The notes beneath the pieces were generated by a model, which searched no databases, had not been told where the DNA came from, and saw only the letters and a list, made by a program, of their open reading frames with translations. Of a stretch of DNA of 35,362 nucleotides, positions 1 to 8,677 are shown one piece after another. The stretch covers positions 1 through 35,362 of the forward strand of contig MGVF01000019.1 in assembly GCA_001800355.1 (NCBI GenBank). The letters are read 5' to 3'. The stretch's first letter is position 1. Each line of letters begins with the position of its first letter. This DNA comes from Elusimicrobia bacterium RIFOXYA2_FULL_50_26 (lineage in GTDB: Bacteria > Elusimicrobiota > Endomicrobiia > Endomicrobiales > XYA2-FULL-47-53). Both the position numbers and the translations under genes were made by a program.

Positions 1-1095
1 TATAAGAACCCGGATAACGACCCGCGAGGACTTTGGCGTGCAAGTGATTTGTCGGCCAAAACTCCTTCCGAGAGTTGTATCTATCCCATCATTGGCCCAT
101 CAGGTTTAAAATTTATGCCACCTCCAACGCGTTCTTGGATAGTTTCAAAAACTCGATATGAAGAATTATTGAGAGACAACAGAATATGGTTTGGTACAAA
201 AGGAACTGGCAGGCCAATGGTCAAAAAGTTTTTGACTGAAGTTAAAGATGGGATAACAGCAGAGACATGGTGGCCCCGAGATTTTGCAGATGATAATAAA
301 ATAGCCAAATATGAATCAAAGGATTTATTCACTGGCGAATCATTTGCAACACCTAAACCCGAAAAGCTGTTGTTACGTATTTTACAAATAGCAACAAAAC
401 CGGGAGACTTGGTTCTCGACTCTTTTGCCGGGTCCGGTACCACGGGGGCGGTGGCGCATAAGATGGGGCGGCGGTGGATTATGGTGGAGCTGGGGGAGCA
501 TTGCCACACGCATATTATCCCGCGCATGAAGAAGGTTATTGACGGCGAGGATAAGGGCGGTATTACCGAAGCGGCGGGGTGGAAGGGCGGCGGCGGTTTC
601 CGGTATTACCGGCTGGCGCCTTCGCTGCTTGAGAAGGATCAGTTCGGTAACTGGGTTATCAGCAAGCAATACAATGCGTCTATGCTGGCCGAGGCGATGT
701 GCAAGCTGGAAGGATTCACCTTTGACCCAAGTGACACCTGGTACTGGCAGCAAGGGCATTCTACCGAGCGCGATTATATTTATGTGACCACGCAGATGTT
801 TACGCGCGAGCAGTTGCAGAAGTTGTCGGACGAAGTGGGGGAAAACCGCTCATTGCTGGTGATGTGCGGGGCATTTCGCGCAAAGAACCTTGAGGATTTC
901 CCTAATCTGACGGTTAAAAAAATCCCCAAGGCCGTGCTTACCCGCTGCGAGTGGAGCCGGGATGATTATAGCCTTGAGATAAAAAATCTCCCACTAAAAA
1001 CGGATGAACCGGGAAAACCGCAGGATGCCGCACCACGCTCAAAGCAGCAGCGCCGCCTGGCCGTAGAGCAACCGTTTTTGTTTGAGGAAGAATAA
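1..1095 (+). CDS. mod: Type III restriction-modification methyltransferase (Mod), 5'-truncated by window edge
   Basis: The frame is open from the first base, so the start lies upstream; the TTG at 49 is only the first start-like codon. Mod transfers a methyl group from S-adenosylmethionine to an adenine in the recognition site and gives the restriction complex its specificity. Codons 1-9 (YKNPDNDPR) and the PPP-RSW stretch near codon 43 resemble Mod proteins after the catalytic DPPY motif, which is not in the window. The SAM-binding motif DSFAGSGTT begins at codon 140. Its position downstream of the recognition region is the beta-class motif order used by type III Mods. The C-terminal ~200 residues match the usual Mod tail (GGGGFRYYRL, then ISKQYN). 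The gene is the first of a mod-RhuM-res operon. GC content jumps sharply near nt 400-420, just before the SAM motif, which suggests a mosaic gene. Family assignment is confident; the recognition sequence cannot be read. Confidence 0.93.
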   Translation, partial: YKNPDNDPRGLWRASDLSAKTPSESCIYPIIGPSGLKFMPPPTRSWIVSKTRYEELLRDNRIWFGTKGTGRPMVKKFLTEVKDGITAETWWPRDFADDNKIAKYESKDLFTGESFATPKPEKLLLRILQIATKPGDLVLDSFAGSGTTGAVAHKMGRRWIMVELGEHCHTHIIPRMKKVIDGEDKGGITEAAGWKGGGGFRYYRLAPSLLEKDQFGNWVISKQYNASMLAEAMCKLEGFTFDPSDTWYWQQGHSTERDYIYVTTQMFTREQLQKLSDEVGENRSLLVMCGAFRAKNLEDFPNLTVKKIPKAVLTRCEWSRDDYSLEIKNLPLKTDEPGKPQDAAPRSKQQRRLAVEQPFLFEEE

Positions 1096-1109
1096 CGAAG
1101 GGATAAACC

Positions 1110-2129
1110 ATGAACGATAAATATGATGTGAATAAAGCCGATTCGAACATAATAATATACATTTCTCAAGACGGGCAGGCTCATATACAGGTACGCCTTG
1201 AGGATGATACTGTCTGGCTTACCCAGGAGCAGATGGCAGATTTATTTGATAAGTCAAAATCAACCATCAATGAGCACATTCAGAACATTTATAATGAAAA
1301 AGAGCTTGATATCTCAACCACGATGAAAAAATTCGGAAATTCCGAATTTTCTACCAAACCGACAAACAATTACAATCTTGACGTAATTATTTCTGTTGGC
1401 TACCGTGTTAAATCACTCAGGGGTACGCAGTTTCGCATATGGGCAACTCAACGGCTTAGAGAATATCTCATCAAAGGTTTCACGATGGATGATGAACGTC
1501 TGAAACAGGGCGGCGGCAGATCCCGCTACTTTGAGGAACTGCTTCAGCGTATTCGTGACATCCGCAGCAGCGAAAGGAATTTTTACCAGAAGGTTACCGA
1601 TATTTATGCAACCAGCATTGATTATCGCAAAGATGATGAACTCACGAAAGAATTTTTCGCTACGGTGCAAAACAAAATGCACTATGCCGTTCACGGCCAT
1701 ACCGCAGCTGAAATTATAGTGAAAAGGGTTGACTGCAAAAAACCATTGATGGGTTTAACCAGCTTCAAAGGAAAATTCATCACCTCGAATGATACGAAAG
1801 TTGCGAAGAACTATCTTTCTGAAGATGAACTGAAACAGCTTAACCTGATCGTTTCATTGTATATCGATTTTGCGGAATTGCAGGCTTCCAATGGCAGGCT
1901 GATGAAGATGAAAGACTGGATCATTAAACTTGACGAGTTTCTAAGGATCAGCGAAAAACCATTACTGCATCATTCCGGCAGCGTAAGCGCAGAGCAGGCG
2001 GCAAAAAAAGCCCAGTACGAGTTTGAGAAATACTCACGGGAGAATGACAGGAACTATATCAGCGATTTCGACCGTGCGGTTAAACAAATTGAGAACAACT
2101 CCAGGCATTCAAACAGGAAACGCAAATGA
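1110..2129 (+). CDS. rhuM: RhuM family protein embedded in the type III R-M operon
   Basis: This 339-residue protein matches the RhuM ('virulence protein RhuM') family. The N-terminus has the VWLTQEQMADLF motif (about residues 35-46), followed by a helix-turn-helix-like segment. Next come the SVGYRVKS and FRIWATQRLREYL blocks and the family signature HGHTAAEIIVKRVD near residue 200. The family was named from a Salmonella pathogenicity-island gene; its biochemical activity is not established. The start ATG follows a GAAGGGA ribosome-binding site, 14 bp after mod ends. The stop overlaps the res ATG by 4 bp (ATGA), so RhuM and Res are probably translationally coupled. The context suggests an accessory or regulatory DNA-binding component of this restriction system, which is inference. 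No catalytic residues are evident. Codon use matches its neighbours, and there is no frameshift. Confidence 0.9.
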   Translation: MNDKYDVNKADSNIIIYISQDGQAHIQVRLEDDTVWLTQEQMADLFDKSKSTINEHIQNIYNEKELDISTTMKKFGNSEFSTKPTNNYNLDVIISVGYRVKSLRGTQFRIWATQRLREYLIKGFTMDDERLKQGGGRSRYFEELLQRIRDIRSSERNFYQKVTDIYATSIDYRKDDELTKEFFATVQNKMHYAVHGHTAAEIIVKRVDCKKPLMGLTSFKGKFITSNDTKVAKNYLSEDELKQLNLIVSLYIDFAELQASNGRLMKMKDWIIKLDEFLRISEKPLLHHSGSVSAEQAAKKAQYEFEKYSRENDRNYISDFDRAVKQIENNSRHSNRKRK

Positions 2130-4804
2130 ACCAGCACGTTAACACCATCGCCAACCGGCTCAGCCTGCGCCCGCCTCAGCGGCAATCGCTGGAGATATTG
2201 GAACGCCTGTGCGATATAGTACCATTGGAAAAAGGCGGCGACGTTACCGAAGTTTTGAAGAGGGTTCAGAGCGAGTTTTCTTCGGTTGCCGACTTTGAAC
2301 GGGATTTCCCTTCGCTCTGCTTTGCATTGGCCACGGGCGTTGGCAAAACGCGGCTTATGGGCGCGTTCATTTCATACCTATATAAGGCCGAAGGCATACG
2401 CCACTTCTTTGTGCTGGCGCCGAACCTTACGATATATAACAAATTGATAACGGATTTTACACCCAATACGTCCAAATACGTGTTCCAGGGTATCTCCGAA
2501 TTTGCGGTTGAACCGCCTGAGATCATAACGGGCGATAACTACGAAAGCGGCCGCGGGGTGCGCAATGTTGACCTCTTTGGCGACCGTGCCGTGCATGTCA
2601 ATATCTTCAATATTTCAAAGATTACGAGCATTGAAACGCCGAAGGGCGCTGCAAAAACCAATGTGCCGCGCTTTCGCCGTTTGCAGGAATACATCGGGCA
2701 GAGCTATTTTGAGTATCTGTCAAAGCTTGATGACCTGGTGCTGATAATGGATGAATCGCACAGGTACCGCGCATCAGCCGGCATGAAGGCGATTAGCGAG
2801 CTGTCCCCGATACTTGGGCTGGAACTTACGGCAACGCCGCAAATCGAAAAGGGGAGCGGTACACAGGCTTTCAAAAACGTTATTTACAGCTACCCGTTGT
2901 CCGATGCCATGGCAGACGGTTTCGTCAAGGAGCCCGCTGTAGCGACACGCGAGAACTTTAACCCGTCCGGATATGACGATGTCGCCCTTGAAAAGTTGAA
3001 ACTGGAAGACGGTGTGCGGATTCACGAAAATACGAAGGTTGAATTGGAAGTGTATGCACGGGAAAATGATAAACACTTCGTAAAGCCTTTTATGATGGTA
3101 ATCGCACGCGATACTGAACACGCCGATACGCTGCTAAAATTCATTGAAAGCGATTCCTTCTTTGGCGGCAAGTACCGTGGCAAGGTAATTCAGGTGCATT
3201 CCAGGCAGTCCGGCGAGGAACGGGACGAAACCATAGAGCAGCTAATCAATGTGGAAAGGCCGGATAACTCTACCGAAATAGTGATCCACGTTAACATGCT
3301 CAAAGAAGGCTGGGACGTTACCAACCTGTACACAATTGTCCCGCTCAGGGCTGCTAACTCCCAGACATTGGTGGAGCAATCCATCGGGCGCGGCCTGCGC
3401 CTGCCATACGGTAAACGCACCGGAGTAGCCGCAGTTGACCGGCTGACAATTGTCTCCCATGATAAATTTCAGGAGATAGTGGATTATGCCAACAGCCCCG
3501 AATCGCTTATACGCGGCGGAATGAAAATCATTCACGTTAGCGATGAGCGGACGCGTGTGGTTACGGTACAGCCGCTGTTTATGGAGCGGGCTGACGGAGA
3601 ATACGCAGGAGAGCAGCAGAAACTGACGTTTGAAAGCCCTGCTGAGCAGGATGCCGCCCGGGCAACATTCGATATCATTCAAAAAGAATATGAGCGGCTG
3701 CCGTCTTCGTCCGAACTTTCAAGGCCTGAGATCCGGCAGGAGATCGTTGCAAAGGTACAACAACGTATTGCTCCGTCCCAACAGGAACTGCAGGGAGTTG
3801 TAAATCCATTGGATGTAGCACAGATCGTTTCCAAGGCAATAAAACTGCGTAACGACTTATCAATAGACATTCCCCGTATAACTGTTCAACCGGTGGGCAA
3901 CGTAACGAGAGGGTATCAGACATTTGCCCTTGATCTTTCGTCGGTACATGTGATGCCGGTTGACAATGAGATACTTATTCAGGAGCTGCACCGCCGCGAG
4001 CAATACCGGCTTATGAGTGAGGCCGATACCGTGCAGGAAGCCAAACTGGAAGATTATCTGGTGCGCGGTTTGATTAACTTCGACGATATCTCATATGATG
4101 AACACTCAGCCCTGCTTTATGCGCTGGCCGGGCAGGTGGTAAAACATCTGCGGAGCTATCTGAAAGACGAGGGCGAAGTGCTGAATGCACTTAGGTATCA
4201 TCTGCCGGTTCTTGTGAACCTGATACACGCGCAGATGCAGGAGCATTTTGTTGAAAAGGCAACGGCATACGAAGCGCATGTCAGCAAAGGTTTTATGACG
4301 TTACGGCCGGAAACATACTCCTGCCAGGATGATAAAAGCGCCTGCGACTTCCGTGCGCCGGTAAAAGACCGGCAGAATATCCGTAAAATGATTTTCACCG
4401 GTTTCTCAAAATGTCTCTATAGACAGCAGAAGTTCGATTCCGACCCGGAGCGCCGCTTTGCCATGATCCTTGAGAACGATGAACAGGTGATCAAGTGGTT
4501 CAAGCCTGCCCGTACCGATTTCCAGATTCATTACCGCAACGATGCCGCCTATGAACCGGATTTTGTGGTTGAGACCAAAACGGCAAAGTACCTGTGTGAG
4601 CCCAAAGCTGCCGATGAACTGCAGGATGCCGATGTACAGGCCAAGGCCCGCGCCGCCACCCAATGGTGTGCCCATGCCACAGAGCATGAAAAGAAGCATA
4701 ATGGCAAACCATGGATATACCTGCTCATTCCACATGATGCAATTGCAGATAACAAGACGCTTAAAGGTTTCTCTGCTACTTATCAATGGCCTTCGCAGAA
4801 GTAG
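2126..4804 (+). CDS. res: Type III restriction endonuclease subunit (Res), helicase-nuclease
   Basis: At 892 residues this is a full-length Res subunit. It should act with Mod as an ATP-dependent complex that cleaves DNA carrying unmethylated sites. Superfamily 2 helicase motifs appear in order: Walker A ATGVGKT (about 69-75), DESH (209-212), a LTATP motif III (about 235), HVNMLKEGWDV, and the motif VI block QSIGRGLRLPYG. A C-terminal PD-ExK nuclease is visible as D812 with E825-P-K827. All key residues are present, so the enzyme looks intact. The ATG overlaps the RhuM stop by 4 bp. The stop is followed after 8 bp by a miniature element whose left target duplication begins right after the stop codon. 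Res and Mod together make this a type III system. An orphan SF2 helicase is much less likely, given the mod gene upstream and the nuclease motif. Confidence 0.94.
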   Translation: MNQHVNTIANRLSLRPPQRQSLEILERLCDIVPLEKGGDVTEVLKRVQSEFSSVADFERDFPSLCFALATGVGKTRLMGAFISYLYKAEGIRHFFVLAPNLTIYNKLITDFTPNTSKYVFQGISEFAVEPPEIITGDNYESGRGVRNVDLFGDRAVHVNIFNISKITSIETPKGAAKTNVPRFRRLQEYIGQSYFEYLSKLDDLVLIMDESHRYRASAGMKAISELSPILGLELTATPQIEKGSGTQAFKNVIYSYPLSDAMADGFVKEPAVATRENFNPSGYDDVALEKLKLEDGVRIHENTKVELEVYARENDKHFVKPFMMVIARDTEHADTLLKFIESDSFFGGKYRGKVIQVHSRQSGEERDETIEQLINVERPDNSTEIVIHVNMLKEGWDVTNLYTIVPLRAANSQTLVEQSIGRGLRLPYGKRTGVAAVDRLTIVSHDKFQEIVDYANSPESLIRGGMKIIHVSDERTRVVTVQPLFMERADGEYAGEQQKLTFESPAEQDAARATFDIIQKEYERLPSSSELSRPEIRQEIVAKVQQRIAPSQQELQGVVNPLDVAQIVSKAIKLRNDLSIDIPRITVQPVGNVTRGYQTFALDLSSVHVMPVDNEILIQELHRREQYRLMSEADTVQEAKLEDYLVRGLINFDDISYDEHSALLYALAGQVVKHLRSYLKDEGEVLNALRYHLPVLVNLIHAQMQEHFVEKATAYEAHVSKGFMTLRPETYSCQDDKSACDFRAPVKDRQNIRKMIFTGFSKCLYRQQKFDSDPERRFAMILENDEQVIKWFKPARTDFQIHYRNDAAYEPDFVVETKTAKYLCEPKAADELQDADVQAKARAATQWCAHATEHEKKHNGKPWIYLLIPHDAIADNKTLKGFSATYQWPSQK

Positions 4805-4812
4805 AAATTGTG

Positions 4813-4945
4813 GTGTCTCTTTAGCGCTTAGAAGTTGTCGTCGTCATTGCGAGCCCAAAGGGCGCGGCAATCCCGCTTTCATATGAAGCAACGTCGAGAT
4901 TGCTTCGCTCTTGCTCGCAATGACCTCAAACTGCTAAAGAGACAC
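4813..4945 (+). mobile_element. Miniature palindromic element, copy A (MITE-like)
   Basis: A 133-bp element with perfect 13-bp terminal inverted repeats (GTGTCTCTTTAGC / GCTAAAGAGACAC). It also has subterminal inverted GTCATTGCGAGC blocks and an inner GCAATC/GATTGC pair, so most of it can fold into one long hairpin. The flanks are AAATTGTG (4805-4812) and TAATTGTG (4946-4953), an 8-bp target-site duplication with one mismatch. There is no open reading frame. It sits just after the res stop codon and upstream of the hrcA promoter, where its hairpin could also end the R-M transcript. Confidence 0.9.
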
Positions 4946-5119
4946 TAATTGTGAACAACCGGGGTCGGGTCTTTACATTTAGCATAACCAACTGCTGTTA
5001 CGCGCAGTGCCGTTTGCAGGGTGCGATTCCCGTATCGCGCCGGCTGTTACAGTTAGCCGACGATTTTATCCCTACGCTCCACGGCTGTATCCCGCCAATT
5101 GCCGGATGAACTCCGCCGC
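4946..5119. other. Non-coding spacer before hrcA; possible decayed transposon tail
   Basis: No convincing gene is present. A 52-codon open frame starts with GTG at 4951 and ends at 5109, but it has no ribosome-binding site and no family resemblance. The motif read on the minus strand as TGTAAAGACCCGACCCC (about 4953-4972) reminds me of sequence found after REP-associated tyrosine transposase genes. The minus-strand frame ending there reads GYAKCKDPTP but is broken by stops upstream. A short hairpin (CGGCT...AGCCG, about 5040-5060) is also present. The transposon-relic reading rests on memory and is weak. Confidence 0.3.
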
Positions 5120-5148
5120 TTGACATTATTTTTAGTTGGTGGTATAAT
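5120..5148 (+). promoter_or_regulatory. Sigma-70 promoter of the hrcA operon
   Basis: A perfect consensus: -35 TTGACA (5120-5125), a 17-bp spacer, and -10 TATAAT (5143-5148). Transcription should start near 5155, inside the CIRCE element, giving a leader of about 30 nt before the hrcA ATG. Confidence 0.93.
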
Positions 5149-5149
5149 G

Positions 5150-5176
5150 TTAGCACTTGACAGTGTTGAGTGCTAA
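5150..5176 (+). promoter_or_regulatory. CIRCE operator (HrcA binding site)
   Basis: TTAGCACTT (5150-5158), 9-bp spacer, GAGTGCTAA (5168-5176). This matches the CIRCE consensus TTAGCACTC-N9-GAGTGCTAA except for the last base of the left arm. It begins one base after the -10 box, so bound HrcA would block RNA polymerase directly. It lies directly in front of hrcA, making the operon autoregulated and heat-inducible by the standard HrcA-GroE mechanism. Confidence 0.96.
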
Positions 5177-5186
5177 GAATAAATTT

Positions 5187-6224
5187 ATGCGCCAGATTGA
5201 TCCAAAAATTATCGAGGAAAGAAAGAAGCAGGTTTTACAGGCCGTTATACATCATTTTATTAAAACGGCGCGGCCTGTAGGCTCGCATATTCTGACGGAC
5301 GATTATAAATTCGATCTGTCGCCCGCCACTATCCGCAACCTTATGGCGGAGCTGGAGGACGACGGCTATCTTACGCATCCGCACACCTCAGCCGGCAGAA
5401 TACCGACTGACAAGGGCTACCGCGCTTACGTTGATTCCCTGATGGAGCTACAGCGGCTGGCACTTGAAGAGGAATCGCGGGTTCGGCACGAATACCACGG
5501 CCGCGTGAAGGAACTCGAGGAAATACTTGTTAAAACATCCAAGGTGCTTTCGGCGCTGTCGCAGTACACGGGTTTTGTGCTTACCCCGAAACTTGAGAGA
5601 AACAAACTTAAATACCTGGAATTACTGCCGGTAGCGCACCGCAAAATACTCGTTATACTGGTAACGCATACCGGGTTCGTTAAACACCAGATGATAGACG
5701 CTGACATCGCCCCGGAAAAACTCCACCGGCTTAATGCGCTGCTGAACAGTAAGCTTAAAGGGCTTACGCTGCTTGAGGCAAAACAGCAGATTCTGGAAAA
5801 GATTGAGGAAGCCGAGAGGGAAGAACGCGAACTGTTCCTTCTTGCAAGGGATCTCAGCGGGCGCATTTTCGACATCGAAGAAGAAGTATATATGGACGGA
5901 ACAACCAATGTACTGGCGCTTCCGGAGTTCCAGGATTATGAACCCGTGCGTTGCATCTTAAGGCTTAGCGAGCAGAAAGACATACTTGTTCATATACTGC
6001 AGGAAGATCTTACGTCGGACAAGGTCAAGGTGATGATCGGCTCTGAAAGCACGTGCAGGGAATTGCAGAATCTCAGCGTCGTAAGCACGGTTTACAAAGA
6101 CGGCGCGCGGCCTATCGGCGTTCTCGGGATTATAGGCCCCAGGCGCATGGAATATCACAAGATGATGGCGTTGGTAAGTTCGGTGTCAAAGATTCTTAAT
6201 AAACTTCTTTCCAAGGGAGGTTGA
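5187..6224 (+). CDS. hrcA: Heat-inducible transcription repressor HrcA
   Basis: A 345-residue repressor that binds CIRCE and shuts off chaperone genes until heat stress. The N-terminus (MRQIDPKIIEERKKQVLQA) opens a winged-helix domain of about 80 residues with the family blocks SPATIRNLMAELEDDGYL and PHTSAGRIPTDKGYRAYVD. A GAF-like dimerisation domain follows. The C-terminal block IGVLGIIGPRRMEYHKMM is the usual HrcA ending. I chose the ATG at 5187 rather than the in-frame TTG at 5157, because 5157 lies inside CIRCE and the ATG gives the typical N-terminus. No strong Shine-Dalgarno sequence precedes it. It is the first gene of the operon, with its operator 10 bp upstream. GrpE follows after 3 bp. 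Confidence 0.97.
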   Translation: MRQIDPKIIEERKKQVLQAVIHHFIKTARPVGSHILTDDYKFDLSPATIRNLMAELEDDGYLTHPHTSAGRIPTDKGYRAYVDSLMELQRLALEEESRVRHEYHGRVKELEEILVKTSKVLSALSQYTGFVLTPKLERNKLKYLELLPVAHRKILVILVTHTGFVKHQMIDADIAPEKLHRLNALLNSKLKGLTLLEAKQQILEKIEEAEREERELFLLARDLSGRIFDIEEEVYMDGTTNVLALPEFQDYEPVRCILRLSEQKDILVHILQEDLTSDKVKVMIGSESTCRELQNLSVVSTVYKDGARPIGVLGIIGPRRMEYHKMMALVSSVSKILNKLLSKGG

Positions 6225-6227
6225 TGA

Positions 6228-6788
6228 ATGAATAGCAATATTGAAGATACGCCGGAGGCTGTTTCCGACATAGCGCGCGCGGAAAAGGTGTCCGAGCTTG
6301 AAATCCTGCAGCAATCGCTTGAAGAAAAAAAGCGCCTCGCGGACGACTATTACCACCAGCTTCTGCGCCTCAAGGCTGATTTCGAAAACTACCGCAAACG
6401 CGCGGAAAAGGAAAAACACAACCATCTTCTCTGGGGCAAGGAAGAAATTCTGCTGAAACAGATTCGTCTCCTGGACGTCATGGAGCAGGCACAGGCAACG
6501 GCCGTAGACGGAGCTAATCTTGAAAGCATAAAAACCGGCATGAACCTCATTCACCAGGAATTTAAAAAAATCCTGTCCGAGGAAGGCGTGACGGAAATGG
6601 AGTGCAAAGGCGGCGCGTTCGACCCGACGCTACACGAAGCGGTGGAGCAGATTGAAAACGAGCAGCCGGAAGGCACGATAATCGAAGTTATCCAGAAGGG
6701 CTACCAGATAGGCAACAGGATGGTTCGCCCCGCACGCGTAAAAGTGTCAAAGGGAAAAAAAGCAAACGCTGACAACTGCGACAAATAA
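6228..6788 (+). CDS. grpE: Nucleotide exchange factor GrpE
   Basis: A 186-residue cytosolic co-chaperone that releases ADP from DnaK and resets its cycle. The layout is typical: a variable acidic N-terminus, a long helical coiled-coil (about residues 20-90, including the RLKADFENYRKRAEKEK signature), and a C-terminal beta domain with GAFDPTLHEAV and YQIGNRMVRPARVKVSKG. The ATG is preceded by a strong AGGGAGG site at 7-nt spacing and lies 3 bp after the hrcA stop, so it should be cotranscribed and CIRCE-controlled. Length is normal for the family. Nothing unusual was seen. Confidence 0.96.
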   Translation: MNSNIEDTPEAVSDIARAEKVSELEILQQSLEEKKRLADDYYHQLLRLKADFENYRKRAEKEKHNHLLWGKEEILLKQIRLLDVMEQAQATAVDGANLESIKTGMNLIHQEFKKILSEEGVTEMECKGGAFDPTLHEAVEQIENEQPEGTIIEVIQKGYQIGNRMVRPARVKVSKGKKANADNCDK

Positions 6789-6814
6789 ATATCCGATAAA
6801 AGGAGGATACGACA

Positions 6815-8677
6815 ATGGCAAAAATAATCGGCATCGATCTGGGCACATCTAATTCTGCGGCGGCGGTTATGGAGGGCGGCAAGGCAACTATCATACCTTC
6901 GGCGGAAGGCACGACGCTTGGCGGCAAGGCATTCCCGTCCTACGTAGCTTTCACAAAGGACGGCCAGCTTCTCATCGGCGAACCGGCCAGGCGGCAGGCT
7001 ATTACCAACCCTGAAGGAACGATAACGGCGTTCAAGCGTAAAATGGGAACAGACTTCAAGTATTCGATTCACGGCAAGGAATACACGCCGCAACAGCTTT
7101 CGGCGTTCATACTGCAAAAGGTAAAACGCGACGTCGAGGCATTTCTGGGAGAACCGATAGCAAAAGCGGTTATCACGGTTCCCGCATATTTTAACGATAA
7201 CCAGAGGCAGGCGACAAAAGACGCCGGCTCCATCGCAGGCCTTGAAGTTGTTCGGCTTGTAAACGAACCCACCGCCGCATCGCTGGCATACGGAATTGAC
7301 AAGGGCGGCAAGGAACAAAAGATCCTGGTGTTCGACCTCGGCGGCGGAACCCTGGACGTAACCATCATGGAAATGGGCGCGGAGGGAACGTTTGAGGTGC
7401 TTTCAACCTCGGGCGACACCCAGCTTGGCGGCACGGACATGGACAACTCCCTGATTGACTACATCGCCGATGATTTCAAGAAATCAAACGGCATAGACCT
7501 GCGTACTGACAAAATGGCCTTCCAGCGGCTTAAGGAAGCGGCGGAAAAAGCCAAGATTGAACTCTCAAACGTGCTGGAAACCGACATAAACCTGCCGTTC
7601 ATAACGGCGGATGCGTCCGGCCCGAAACATCTTACAATGCGTTTCACGCGCGCAACTCTTGAAAATATAGTGCGCCCGATAGTTGACCGCTGCCGGAAAT
7701 CCATAGACCAGGCAATGACCGACGCAAAACTTTCCCTTGCCGATATCGGCAAGATCATCCTCGTCGGCGGCCCAACCCGCATGCCCATAGTCCAGAAATT
7801 CGTCGAGGATTTTGTCGGCAAAAAAGTGGAACACGGCATTGACCCCATGGAATGCGTAGCCATCGGCGCAGGAATCCAGGCCGCAGTACTGACAGGTGAA
7901 GTAAAGGACATATTGCTGCTTGACGTTACTCCGCTTACCCTTGGCGTTGAAACGTTCGGCGGCGTGCGCACGGCGATAATAGACCGCAATACTACGATAC
8001 CGGTGAAACGCTCCCAGGTATTTTCTACCGCGGCGGATAACCAGCCTTCAGTGGAAATACACGTATTGCAGGGCGAACGGCCGCTTGCAAAAGACAACGT
8101 TTCCCTCGGACGCTTCTTCCTTGAAGGCATACCGCCCGCTCCACGCGGCGTTCCGCAGGTAGAAGTTACCTATGACATAGACGCAAACGGCATTCTGCAT
8201 GTTCTTGCCAAAGACCTCGGCACCAAAAAGGAACAATCCATCCGTATCACCGCTCCGAACAAGCTGTCCAAGGACGAGGTGGATAAATTCGTAAAGGAAG
8301 CCGAAAAATTCTCCGACGAAGACAAGAAACGCAAAGAGGAGATAGAGGTAAAGAACGAAACCGACACGCTTGTCTACTCCACTGAAAAAAGCCTCAAGGA
8401 TTACGGCGACAAAGTATCGCCGGACGACCGCCTGCAGATAGAGCGCGCGCTGACGGAAACAAAGGATGCCCTTAAAACCAACGACCTTGAAGCCATAAAA
8501 AAGGCAAAAGAAGCGCTTATCGCCGCATCTCACAAACTGGCCGAGGCAGTATACAAGGAAGCGCAGGCAAAAGCCGCCCAGCAACAACAGGGCGCCGGGC
8601 AGCCTCAAGGGGAAGAACCCAGGAAGGAAGAAGAAAATGTCGTCGAAGCCGAAGTCGTAAAGGATGAAAAGAAGTGA
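6815..8677 (+). CDS. dnaK: Chaperone protein DnaK (Hsp70)
   Basis: A 620-residue Hsp70. The ATPase domain (about 1-375) shows the phosphate-1 loop GIDLGTSNS (6-14), the phosphate-2 block [14 protein letters not shown], and the adenosine motif [10 protein letters not shown]. The substrate-binding domain follows the [15 protein letters not shown] linker and includes [11 protein letters not shown] and [11 protein letters not shown]-like blocks (here [11 protein letters not shown]). An alpha-helical lid and an acidic, Gln-rich tail finish the protein. A strong AAAGGAGG site lies 8 nt before the ATG. The stop overlaps the dnaJ GTG by 4 bp. It refolds proteins with DnaJ and GrpE, encoded on either side. 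GTS replaces the more usual GTT in the first loop; this conservative change occurs in other DnaKs. Confidence 0.98.
   Translation: MAKIIGIDLGTSNSAAAVMEGGKATIIPSAEGTTLGGKAFPSYVAFTKDGQLLIGEPARRQAITNPEGTITAFKRKMGTDFKYSIHGKEYTPQQLSAFILQKVKRDVEAFLGEPIAKAVITVPAYFNDNQRQATKDAGSIAGLEVVRLVNEPTAASLAYGIDKGGKEQKILVFDLGGGTLDVTIMEMGAEGTFEVLSTSGDTQLGGTDMDNSLIDYIADDFKKSNGIDLRTDKMAFQRLKEAAEKAKIELSNVLETDINLPFITADASGPKHLTMRFTRATLENIVRPIVDRCRKSIDQAMTDAKLSLADIGKIILVGGPTRMPIVQKFVEDFVGKKVEHGIDPMECVAIGAGIQAAVLTGEVKDILLLDVTPLTLGVETFGGVRTAIIDRNTTIPVKRSQVFSTAADNQPSVEIHVLQGERPLAKDNVSLGRFFLEGIPPAPRGVPQVEVTYDIDANGILHVLAKDLGTKKEQSIRITAPNKLSKDEVDKFVKEAEKFSDEDKKRKEEIEVKNETDTLVYSTEKSLKDYGDKVSPDDRLQIERALTETKDALKTNDLEAIKKAKEALIAASHKLAEAVYKEAQAKAAQQQQGAGQPQGEEPRKEEENVVEAEVVKDEKK

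Noticed and set aside
1-1095. Phase-variable repeat tract in mod
   Set aside because: No homopolymer or short tandem repeat tract long enough for slipped-strand switching is visible in the part of mod within the window.
4951-5109. 52-codon small gene
   Set aside because: No ribosome-binding site, odd composition, and overlap with the element A target duplication.
5157-5186. Upstream TTG start for hrcA
   Set aside because: It lies within the CIRCE operator and adds ten residues the family lacks; ATG 5187 fits.
7459-8130. 223-codon open frame on the minus strand
   Set aside because: It lies antisense to dnaK and shows no family features; a shadow of a conserved coding region.
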